NCBI GenBank assembly: GCA_964595945.1
Contig: CAZQSL010000162.1
Location: forward strand, 1-6,511
Length of the DNA: 6,511 nucleotides
DNA from: CAZQSL01 sp964595945
GTDB lineage: Bacteria; UBP15; UBA6099; JAJRTR01
Direction of reading: 5' to 3'
Shown here: piece by piece, positions 1 through 6,426 of the stretch
Layout: every line of letters begins with the position of its first letter
Numbering within the stretch: position 1 is the stretch's first letter
Translations under genes and position numbers: made by a program
The notes under the pieces: generated by a model
Told to the model about the DNA's origin: nothing
Databases searched by the model: none
The model's input: the letters and a program-made list of their open reading frames with translations, nothing else

Positions 1-1
1 C

Positions 2-1087
2 TCGCGCTGCAACGCGAAATGCCCCTTTTGCAAATGCTCGATCACCGGCGACAAATCGACCGAAATGACCACTGCGCACTACCAGGCTCTCGCCGCGAGC
101 GACGCCGGAGCCAGGATCGGGATGATCCGCGTCACAGGCGGCGAACCTTTTCTGCGCGAAGACCTCGACGAAATCATTTCGGCATTCGCCTCCCAATGCC
201 CGGCCCTCTCTTCCGTTTACATCACCACCAACGGATCGTTTCCTGACCGGGTGAAATCCGTCGTGGAAAGTTTTGCGGCAATCGCCCGCGGACGGATGTC
301 GATGCAGATACAGGTGAGCCTCGACGCGCTCGACCGCGACATAAATGACTCGACACGCGGCGTGAAGGGCATCACGGACCGGGTATTCGACACGCTGGCT
401 TACCTTCGCACGCAAGCCGGAAATCCCCGTATCGGATTCGGCATCAATCAGACTATCACCTCATCCAACCTCCAGCACGTCGAGGAAATGGCCGGCTTCG
501 CCGCTGCCATCGGCGCGAGCCATCACTTCTTTCTCAGCGCCATGTACCACGAGGGCAAGACCGGTTTTATGATGCACCCCGGCAAGGCGCCCGCGGGATT
601 TGTCCTGCAGGACCCCTCGATGTCGCGCGAAGACCTCGAACTTTTCTATAGCCTGCACGCACACATCAAGCGCGAACCTCTCTCATCTACACGCGGCAAC
701 ATCACGGCATTCCTTCGCAGCCTGTCCGAAGAGTATCTCAACGAGGGCGGCCGCAACAGGGCGCTCGCCGGCATCCACTCGCCCGCGCCGCCGTGTCTCG
801 CGCTCACATCCTTCGCGCGCGTTTCACCCGAAGGCGATATTTACCCATGCACGCTGCTGCGCCACACAGTTGCCGGCAATGTGACACGCGAAGACGCCGG
901 CGCGATATGGACATGCTCGCGGATGGCGGAGGCTCGCGCCGCCGTGGCATCATGCGCCGGTTGCTGGATCGAGTGCGATATCAATCCGTCCGCTTTTTAT
1001 TCTGGTGATGTGCTCGGGTGGTATCTGCGAAAGATCGCGACTGACGCTTCTTTCAGAAAGGCCTATTTCCCGCCCCGGCTGCGATAG
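2..1087 (+). CDS. Radical SAM enzyme with SPASM/twitch-like C-terminal domain (5' end outside window)
   Basis: The reading frame is open from base 2, so the start codon lies to the left of the window; 361 residues are visible. Fragment residues 3-10 read CNAKCPFC, the CX3CX2C motif that binds the radical SAM 4Fe-4S cluster. T45-GGEP-F50 is the SAM-binding GGEP motif. The first internal ATG (base 65) follows the cluster motif and cannot be the true start. The C-terminal part has C265-X12-G-X4-C283, then a GN(V)..IW segment, then C318-X2-C321-X3-C325. This resembles a SPASM or twitch domain holding at least one auxiliary Fe-S cluster, as in enzymes that mature peptides or modify sugars and cofactors. 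The usual SPASM pattern is CX2CX5CX3C, so this version is shortened. The protein should be a cytoplasmic, oxygen-sensitive enzyme that generates a 5'-deoxyadenosyl radical. The substrate cannot be told from the sequence, and no precursor peptide or partner gene is visible. The family call is firm; the function is unknown. Confidence 0.9.
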   Translation, partial: SRCNAKCPFCKCSITGDKSTEMTTAHYQALAASDAGARIGMIRVTGGEPFLREDLDEIISAFASQCPALSSVYITTNGSFPDRVKSVVESFAAIARGRMSMQIQVSLDALDRDINDSTRGVKGITDRVFDTLAYLRTQAGNPRIGFGINQTITSSNLQHVEEMAGFAAAIGASHHFFLSAMYHEGKTGFMMHPGKAPAGFVLQDPSMSREDLELFYSLHAHIKREPLSSTRGNITAFLRSLSEEYLNEGGRNRALAGIHSPAPPCLALTSFARVSPEGDIYPCTLLRHTVAGNVTREDAGAIWTCSRMAEARAAVASCAGCWIECDINPSAFYSGDVLGWYLRKIATDASFRKAYFPPRLR

Positions 1088-1097
1088 TGTATCGCAG
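1079..1097 (+). other. Stem-loop overlapping the radical SAM stop codon
   Basis: CTGCGATA (1079-1086) and TATCGCAG (1090-1097) form a perfect 8-bp stem around a 3-base loop that contains the final G of the TAG stop codon; the other two stop bases are in the left arm. No T-run follows on the + strand, so it is not a standard intrinsic terminator. It could stabilise the 3' end of the mRNA or help stop transcription of the upstream gene. Confidence 0.4.
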
Positions 1098-1099
1098 TG

Positions 1100-1147
1100 A
1101 AAACCGTATCCGGCACGACAGTGAAGCCACACCGCGTGACCGGATAC
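1100..1147 (-). terminator. Possible terminator of the phosphoesterase gene (bulged stem-loop)
   Basis: GTATCCGG (1106-1113) pairs with CCGGATAC (1140-1147). The stem continues as CACG (1114-1117) with CGTG (1135-1138), with A1139 bulged, giving 12 pairs and a 17-base loop. Read on the minus strand, the stem is followed after two bases by TTTT (1103-1100). It lies 36 bases past the minus-strand stop codon, where a terminator would be expected. The T-run is short, so termination strength is uncertain. Confidence 0.45.
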
Positions 1148-1182
1148 CCCTTCATGGCTAAGGACTTGTCTCGAACCCCTGA

Positions 1183-2160
1183 TTATTTCAAAATCGCGGT
1201 AAAATCCTGATCTTCCGGCCTGCCTGCACAAATATCGGGCATGGGCGAGGCTTCGCGGCTGTGTTGGCGCACTGATTCGAGTCTTGTGGGGACGACCTTG
1301 AGATCGATCTGGAGTCCCTCTGGCATCTGAGTGAGCGTAACGACCCGGAATGCGTTGGGATACTGGATCATCGCCGGAGCGGTGACATGCAGCACATTGT
1401 TCTTCCACTCGATCTTGCTGACATGGAAGTGCCCGGCGAAGAGCGCGTCAGCGTTGGGATGCTTTTTGAGTATCCTGAGATATTCGGCCTGATTTTTTAC
1501 GCCGTGGTCAAATGTCGCAATCGGATAGACTATGGGGAAATGCTGAAAGATCAGCGCCGGTTTGTCCTGATGGGCAGTCAGTTCGCTTTCGAGAAAAGCA
1601 AGTGTCGGTTTTGTGAAAAAGCCCTGCGGCATACCGGTTATTTCGCTGTCGGCGCCATCCAGAAATAGCAGCAGAACCCCGTTTTCCACGACTGATGACG
1701 ACATGGTTGACGGCTTGAATGTGGGATTGATCGCGTTGAGTTTTTCGCGGAATTCGTTCCTCTTGAATCCTTTGGCGAGGTCGTGATTGCCAGTCGTCCA
1801 GTACCACGGCACTTTCAGCTTTGCGATTGTGGCCGCAAATTTATCGAAATTTTCCTGCCGTGACTTGTCGATCAGGTCGCCCGTGATGACCACGAAATCG
1901 ATGTCGCCCATGTTGTTGATCTGGTCGATCACATCGAGTAAGATATCCGCCGATTCGACGTGCATGCGCTCGCTGTCGTCTTCTGTTTCGACACTGATGT
2001 GGACATCTGACAGTTGTGCGAATTTCAGGACTCTTGCGCCCTCGGCGCAGCTGCCCGCCACCGCTAACATGAATGTAATCGCGATGAGCGATATGAGCAT
2101 TACGGTGAATTTCAATCTCGAAGCTGTCGCCATGCGGCTGTTTTCTGTGGAAAAAATCAT
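1183..2160 (-). CDS. Exported calcineurin-like metallophosphoesterase, possible lipoprotein
   Basis: The 325-residue protein carries the full two-metal site of the calcineurin-like phosphoesterase family: D52-V-H54, G94-D95-L-I-D98, G124-N-H126-D127, H207 (QHFP) and G243-H-F-H246. Relatives hydrolyse phosphomonoesters or diesters, including CpdA-type cyclic nucleotide enzymes and purple acid phosphatases; the substrate cannot be assigned here. Residues 18-37 are a hydrophobic export signal ending V-A-G-S before C38. This fits the permissive lipobox pattern, so it may be a lipoprotein, but signal peptidase I cleavage near A39 is also possible. Either way the enzyme should act outside the cytoplasm. 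I chose ATG 2160 because GGAGG lies seven bases upstream. The longer GTG start (2193) would put the SD inside the gene, and ATG 2133 has no SD. The gene converges on the radical SAM gene and diverges from parE. Its codon use is more mixed than that of the topoisomerase genes. Confidence 0.86.
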   Translation of the reverse strand: MIFSTENSRMATASRLKFTVMLISLIAITFMLAVAGSCAEGARVLKFAQLSDVHISVETEDDSERMHVESADILLDVIDQINNMGDIDFVVITGDLIDKSRQENFDKFAATIAKLKVPWYWTTGNHDLAKGFKRNEFREKLNAINPTFKPSTMSSSVVENGVLLLFLDGADSEITGMPQGFFTKPTLAFLESELTAHQDKPALIFQHFPIVYPIATFDHGVKNQAEYLRILKKHPNADALFAGHFHVSKIEWKNNVLHVTAPAMIQYPNAFRVVTLTQMPEGLQIDLKVVPTRLESVRQHSREASPMPDICAGRPEDQDFTAILK

Positions 2161-2164
2161 ATTT

Positions 2165-2217
2165 CCCCCTCCGTCCGGTGATCTGACTGCCACCCTTAAA
2201 TATGAAGGAACATTATA
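2165..2217 (-). promoter_or_regulatory. -10 box and Shine-Dalgarno of the phosphoesterase gene
   Basis: On the minus strand a perfect TATAAT lies at 2217-2212. It would place transcription start near 2205 and give a leader of about 45 bases. A -35 at 17-base spacing is only weakly matched (TTCATT). The SD GGAGG (2172-2168, continuing in a G-run to 2165) lies seven bases before ATG 2160 and fixes the start. The SD is strong evidence; the promoter is inferred from the single consensus box. Confidence 0.55.
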
Positions 2218-2426
2218 TACAGAGTTCGCAAAAAAATGAACCGGAAAAACGAAAGCCGTCAGTGCGCCTGAGCGGACAGCGAGTGTATTTCCAGAAAGTC
2301 CGGTCGCGCGCGGCGATACGCGCCTATATTTGCCTCATGGCGCTGCCCGTCCGCTTCTCTCGGTAACCCTGTCTGTCATTATCCCCAAAACACCGCAAAA
2401 ATATTTTATATTGCCAAAAACCCAAC

Positions 2427-2448
2427 TATGTATTATTCCTTATACATA
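2427..2448. promoter_or_regulatory. AT-rich dyad, operator-like, upstream of parE
   Basis: TATGTAT (2427-2433) and ATACATA (2442-2448) are perfect 7-base inverted repeats separated by eight bases. The site sits about 75-95 bases before the parE start, inside the AT-rich zone where the promoter should lie. TTGCCA (2411-2416) could be a -35 box, with a poor -10 (TATTCC, 2434-2439) inside the dyad at 17-base spacing. If so, a repressor bound to the dyad would block the promoter. The symmetry is seen directly; the role is inferred. Confidence 0.35.
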
Positions 2449-2452
2449 AATT

Positions 2453-2470
2453 GCCCGAGTCAGGGCTTTT
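2453..2470 (+). other. Small hairpin with T-run in the presumed parE leader
   Basis: GCCC (2453-2456) and GGGC (2463-2466) enclose a six-base loop and are followed by TTTT (2467-2470). It resembles a very weak intrinsic terminator or pause site in the presumed leader. A 4-bp stem is marginal and could occur by chance. Confidence 0.2.
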
Positions 2471-2493
2471 GACGTACACCACAGTTTTCGCCA

Positions 2494-2509
2494 CTCCCGC
2501 CACGGGAGG
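2494..2509 (+). promoter_or_regulatory. Hairpin covering the parE Shine-Dalgarno
   Basis: CTCCCG (2494-2499) and CGGGAG (2503-2508) form a 6-bp, GC-rich stem with the three-base loop CCA. The right arm contains all but the last base of GGAGG (2505-2509), the only good SD before parE. That SD is 13 bases from the parE ATG, longer than usual, and six bases from an out-of-frame ATG at 2516. The pairing is seen directly; control of translation is inferred. Confidence 0.45.
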
Positions 2510-2522
2510 GCAGAGATGAAAT

Positions 2523-4331
2523 ATGGCACAGAAAAAACAGTCAACGGCAGTCTACGACGAAAGCAAAATCCAGACGCTCAGTCCGCTCGAACACATCAGG
2601 CTGCGCCCCGGCATGTACATCGGCCGCCTCGGCAACGGCTCCGATCCCGAGGACGGCATATACATCCTCCTCAAGGAAGTCATCGACAATTCCATCGACG
2701 AATTCATCATGGGCTACGGCCGTATCGTCGACGTGCGCGTCAATGCCGACAATTCCGTTTCCGTGCGCGACTACGGCCGCGGCATCCCCCTCGGCAAGGT
2801 CGTCGACTGCGTCTCCATCATCAATACGGGCGCAAAGTACAACGACGATGTGTTCCAGTTCAGCGTCGGCCTCAACGGCGTCGGCACAAAGGCAGTCAAC
2901 GGACTCTCGGCATGGTTCCGCGTCACATCTTTCCGCGAAGGCAAGGCCGCAGAGGCCATCTTCGAAAAGGGCGAACTCAAATCCAGCCGCAACTTCAACT
3001 CTCCCTCCGACGCCGACGGCACGCTCATCGAATTTCTCCCCGACCCCGATCTTTTCTCCGATTATGCCTTCAACCTCGACTTCATCGAATACCGCGTCTG
3101 GAAATACGCCTGCCTCAATTCCGGCCTGCGCATCATGTTCAACGGTCGAAAATTCGAATCCAGAAACGGCCTCATCGACTTCCTCGCGAAAGAGGCGGGC
3201 GAAGATATCCTCTACGAACCCCTCCACTATCGAAACAATACAATCGAATTCACCTTTACCCACACGCAGTCCTACGGCGAAACCTACTACTCATTCGTCA
3301 ACGGCCAGTACACCAGCGACGGCGGCACCCACCAGAGCGCCTTCCGCGAAGGCATACTCAAGGGCGTCAACGAATTCCTCAAAAAGAATTATTCCGGCAT
3401 CGACGTGCGCGAAGGCATCGCCGGCGCGATTGCCATCAAGATCAAATCCCCGGTGTTCGAGTCGCAGACTAAAAACAAACTCGGCAACACCGACATCCGC
3501 GGCTGGATCGTCTCGGAAGTCAAAGACGTCGTCGTCGACCTCCTGCACAAAAACCCGGAGGTCGCCAAAAAAATCGAGACCAAAATCGTCCACAACGAAA
3601 GCCTGCGCAAGGAACTCAACGCCGTCAAGAAAGAAGCCCGCGAAGCCGCAAAACGCATCATGATCAAAATCCCCAACTTCAGGGATTGCAAATATCATCT
3701 CGGCGATAAAAAATCGGGCGACCAGTCCACTATCTTCATCACCGAAGGCCAGTCGGCCGCAGGCTCCATCGTCTCTTCGCGCGACGTCTACACCCAGGCC
3801 ATCTACACCCTCAGGGGCAAACCCCAGAACGTCTATGGCCGCAACCGCGCCGAAATCTATAAAAACGCCGAGCTCTACAATCTCATGATGGCCCTCGCCA
3901 TCGAAGACGGCATCGACAGCCTGCGCTTCAACCGCATCGTGATCGCTACCGACGCCGATGTCGACGGATTCCACATCAGAAATCTGCTGCTCACTTTTTT
4001 CCTCAACTACTTCGAAGAGCTCGTCATCTCCGGCCACGTGTGGATACTCGAAACCCCGCTTTTCCGCGTGCGCAACAAAAAACAGACCGTCTACTGCTAC
4101 TCGGGCAAGGAGCGCGACGTGGCACTCAAAACCATCACAAATCCCGAGGTCACACGATTCAAGGGCCTCGGCGAAATCTCCCCGAAAGAATTCGGACAAT
4201 TCATCGGCGAAGACATGCGCCTCATCAAGGCCGGCGTCGTCTCCATCACAAAAATCCGCAGCACGCTCGATTTCTACATGGGCAAAAACACTCCCGACCG
4301 CAGAGAATACATAATGGAGAACCTCATCTGA
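2523..4331 (+). CDS. parE: DNA topoisomerase IV subunit B (ParE), Bacteroidota/PVC-like type
   Basis: This is the ATPase and TOPRIM subunit of topoisomerase IV, 602 residues, slightly shorter than E. coli ParE. The GHKL ATPase domain has E52-V-I-D-N56 (catalytic Glu and Mg-binding Asn), D83-Y-G-R-G-I-P and the lid G117-L-N-G-V-G. The transducer carries Q315-T-K317-N-K-L-G-N, whose Lys contacts the ATP gamma-phosphate. The TOPRIM domain has E408-G-Q410-S-A-A-G, then L-R431-G-K-P, then D477-A-D479-V-D481, supplying the cleavage-site metal ligands E408, D477 and D479. Q410 replaces the Asp usual in EGDSA. R-F-K-G-L-G-E-I near 545-552 is the conserved C-terminal motif. The start is fixed because an in-frame TGA lies at 2517-2519. 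Wording such as GIYILLKEVIDNSIDE and TPLFRVRNKKQTVYCY matches the Bacteroidota-style ParE rather than GyrB. It should pair with the downstream ParC to decatenate daughter chromosomes. A diverged GyrB is less likely, given the pairing and sequence type. Confidence 0.93.
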   Translation: MAQKKQSTAVYDESKIQTLSPLEHIRLRPGMYIGRLGNGSDPEDGIYILLKEVIDNSIDEFIMGYGRIVDVRVNADNSVSVRDYGRGIPLGKVVDCVSIINTGAKYNDDVFQFSVGLNGVGTKAVNGLSAWFRVTSFREGKAAEAIFEKGELKSSRNFNSPSDADGTLIEFLPDPDLFSDYAFNLDFIEYRVWKYACLNSGLRIMFNGRKFESRNGLIDFLAKEAGEDILYEPLHYRNNTIEFTFTHTQSYGETYYSFVNGQYTSDGGTHQSAFREGILKGVNEFLKKNYSGIDVREGIAGAIAIKIKSPVFESQTKNKLGNTDIRGWIVSEVKDVVVDLLHKNPEVAKKIETKIVHNESLRKELNAVKKEAREAAKRIMIKIPNFRDCKYHLGDKKSGDQSTIFITEGQSAAGSIVSSRDVYTQAIYTLRGKPQNVYGRNRAEIYKNAELYNLMMALAIEDGIDSLRFNRIVIATDADVDGFHIRNLLLTFFLNYFEELVISGHVWILETPLFRVRNKKQTVYCYSGKERDVALKTITNPEVTRFKGLGEISPKEFGQFIGEDMRLIKAGVVSITKIRSTLDFYMGKNTPDRREYIMENLI

Positions 4332-4332
4332 G

Positions 4333-6426
4333 ATGGCATTTATCGACAAACTTTTCGACACAAACTTCCTCGAATATGCCTCCTATGTCATAAAAGACAG
4401 AGCGATCCCGCACATCTCCGACGGCCTCAAACCCGTGCAGCGCCGCATCCTGCACTCCCTGCGCGAAATGGACGACGGCAAATTCAACAAGGTCGCCAAC
4501 GTCGTCGGCAACACCATGAAATACCATCCCCACGGCGACGCCTCGATCTATTCCGCGCTCGTCGTGCTTGCCAATAAAGACCTCTTCATCGAAAAACAGG
4601 GTAACTTCGGCAACATCTTCACCGGCGACGAGGCCTCCGCCGCCCGCTACATCGAATGCCGGCTCCTGCCGCTCTCGCACGAAGCCCTGTTCAATCCCGA
4701 CATCACCGAATATATGGACTCCTACGACGGCCGCAACAAGGAACCCATCGTATTCCCCGCAAAAATCCCCGTGCTGCTCGCCCAGGGAGCAGAAGGCATA
4801 GCCGTCGGCATGGCCACCAAAGTCCTGCCCCACAATCTCATCGAGCTCATGCAGGCCCAGATCGCGCAGCTTCGCGGCGAGGGATTCTACCTCTACCCCG
4901 ACTTCCCCACCGGCGGCACCATGGATGTCTCCGAATACTGCGACGGCGCCGGCAAAGTCGTCGTCCGCGCGAAATTCACCGTGCCCGACCAGAAGCGCAT
5001 CGTCATCACAGAAGTGCCTTTCGGCACCACAACTGATTCACTCATCACTTCCATCGAAAACGCCGCCAAGAAAAATAAACTAAAAATAGCATCCATCAGC
5101 GACTTCACCGCCGAAGCCGTCGAAATTGAAATCAAGCTCGCCAAAGGCGTCCTCGCGAAAGACACCATCGACGCCCTCTTCGCCTTCACCGACTGCGAAC
5201 AGTCCATCTCGTCCAATATCACGGTCATCCACGACGACAACAAACCCCGTGTCATGACAGTCCACGAGATCATCGAGTACAACACGAACCGCCTCGTCGA
5301 AATCCTCCGCGCCGAACTCGAACTCGAACTCAAAAAACTGCGCGACACGCTCCACGCGCGCACCCTCGAACGCATATTCATCGAAAACCGCATCTACAAA
5401 CGCATCGAGGAAATGAACACGCAGGAAACCGTCGTCAAGGCAGTGCTCGACGGGCTCGCGCCCTTCGAGCCCGAAATCAGGCGCGAAGTCACCAACGAGG
5501 ATGTAGACCGCCTCCTGAAAATCCAGATACGCCGCATCTCCCTCTACGACATCAACAAGGCTAAAAAGGAAGTCCGCGAAATACAGGCCCGCATCAAGGA
5601 AATCAAACACTCGCTCGAAAACATGGTCGATTTCTCGATCTCGTGGCTCGAAAAGATGATCGAAAAATACACGCCCCTCTACCCCCGCCGCACCGAGGTC
5701 TCATCGTTCCACAAAGTCGATGTGCGCGAGGCCGCCCGGCGCGACTTGGCCCTGCGCTACAATTCCGACACGGGCTACATCGGATTCGAGGTCGAGGGCG
5801 ACGAACTCTTCAAAGTCTCCCAATACGACCGCGTGCTCATCATCAAGAAAACCGGCGAGTATTCCGTCATCGACGCACCCGGAAAACTCTTCATCGACAG
5901 GGGCATGCTCTACTGCGGATTTGTCGACAAGGATATCGTCTTCAACATCGTCTACCGCGAAAAGAAGACCGATTACCCCATCGTCAAACGCTGCAACATC
6001 GCCAGCTTCATCCTCGGCAAGGTCTACGAGCTACTGCCCGACAACGCGGCCGCCGTGCGCCTCACGACCGACTCCGCAAAATCTGTGCTCGTGAAATACA
6101 AGCCCAAACCGCGCATGAAAGTAGCCGAAGAGACTTTCCGGCTCGAAGATTTCCCGGTCCGCGGCGCCAAGGCCAAGGGGCTGCGGCTTTCATCCAAAGC
6201 GGCGCAGGGATTCAGATTCGTCAAGGAAGGCAATGGCAACGGCGATGTGACAAACGGCGACGACTCCGACAACGGCGACAATGGCGGCGGAGAGCCCACG
6301 CTGTTTACACAGGCAGCGCCTGACGCCCCCCCTGCCCCGGTCGCGACTCCAGCGGTCACTCAGACCGAAAAACCCGCCGCCTCTCCGAAAAAAACAGACC
6401 AGATCGATCTCGAATTCGACGACTGA
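4333..6426 (+). CDS. parC: DNA topoisomerase IV subunit A (ParC), with low-complexity tail
   Basis: This is the DNA-cleaving subunit of topoisomerase IV, 697 residues. D30-GLKPVQRRIL opens the winged-helix core. H65-P-H-G-D69 precedes the quinolone-determining helix, and the catalytic tyrosine is Y106 in A-A-R-Y-I-E. G-I-A-V-G-M-A-T-K-V164-L-P-H-N is the region of the DNA-bending residue, with Val where GyrA has I174. Helical, charged segments around 330-350 and 540-580 fit the tower and coiled coil that form the C-gate. Residues from about 590 to 632 end a reduced beta-rich C-terminal domain with no GyrA box. Residues 633-697 are low complexity: Gly/Asn/Asp-rich, then Ala/Pro-rich, ending QIDLEFDD. 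ATG 4333 is the first possible start after an in-frame TAA at 4312 and begins one base after the parE TGA. The best SD (GGAG, 4316-4319) is 13 bases away, so translation is probably coupled to parE. The sequence type matches Bacteroidota/PVC ParC, not GyrA. Confidence 0.94.
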   Translation: MAFIDKLFDTNFLEYASYVIKDRAIPHISDGLKPVQRRILHSLREMDDGKFNKVANVVGNTMKYHPHGDASIYSALVVLANKDLFIEKQGNFGNIFTGDEASAARYIECRLLPLSHEALFNPDITEYMDSYDGRNKEPIVFPAKIPVLLAQGAEGIAVGMATKVLPHNLIELMQAQIAQLRGEGFYLYPDFPTGGTMDVSEYCDGAGKVVVRAKFTVPDQKRIVITEVPFGTTTDSLITSIENAAKKNKLKIASISDFTAEAVEIEIKLAKGVLAKDTIDALFAFTDCEQSISSNITVIHDDNKPRVMTVHEIIEYNTNRLVEILRAELELELKKLRDTLHARTLERIFIENRIYKRIEEMNTQETVVKAVLDGLAPFEPEIRREVTNEDVDRLLKIQIRRISLYDINKAKKEVREIQARIKEIKHSLENMVDFSISWLEKMIEKYTPLYPRRTEVSSFHKVDVREAARRDLALRYNSDTGYIGFEVEGDELFKVSQYDRVLIIKKTGEYSVIDAPGKLFIDRGMLYCGFVDKDIVFNIVYREKKTDYPIVKRCNIASFILGKVYELLPDNAAAVRLTTDSAKSVLVKYKPKPRMKVAEETFRLEDFPVRGAKAKGLRLSSKAAQGFRFVKEGNGNGDVTNGDDSDNGDNGGGEPTLFTQAAPDAPPAPVATPAVTQTEKPAASPKKTDQIDLEFDD

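Larger units (their letters stand above)
2161..2522. other. Divergent intergenic regulatory region
   Basis: This 362-base gap separates the divergent starts of the phosphoesterase and parE. I find no convincing gene in it. The left part holds the phosphoesterase promoter and SD. The middle (about 2260-2370) is GC-rich and contains a short hairpin, GCGCG (2306-2310) with CGCGC (2319-2323), of unknown role. The right part (2397-2450) is strikingly AT-rich, with the palindrome AAAATATTTT (2398-2407) and the dyad at 2427-2448, and is the likely promoter zone for parE-parC. Two further hairpins lie between there and the parE start. Confidence 0.7.

Noticed and set aside
950..1408. Minus-strand frame across the end of the phosphoesterase gene and the radical SAM 3' end
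   Set aside because: It is an out-of-frame reading of the phosphoesterase end and the antisense of the radical SAM cysteine region, with no recognisable domain.
2161..2193. Longer phosphoesterase start at GTG 2193
   Set aside because: It would put the strong GGAGG SD inside the coding sequence and add charged residues before the export signal; ATG 2160 has ideal spacing.
1787..2239. 150-codon + strand frame opposite the phosphoesterase start
   Set aside because: It is antisense to the signal peptide and first metal motifs of a well-supported gene and has no recognisable features.
2337..2366. Nine-codon leader peptide candidate (ATG 2337 to TAA 2364)
   Set aside because: It has no SD and no regulatory amino acid run, and such short frames are expected by chance.
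2516..3472. A 318-codon + strand frame starting at ATG 2516, with good SD spacing
   Set aside because: It overlaps parE in another frame, and its product is an Arg/Pro/His-rich string with no domain, typical of a shifted reading of C-ending codons.
3291..4361. A 356-codon minus-strand frame antisense to parE
   Set aside because: The product is rich in V, D, A, E and F with no motifs, as expected opposite NNC-rich codons; the sense strand encodes clear ParE motifs. The same applies to minus-strand frames at 2541-3263, 4324-4833 and 5080-5610.
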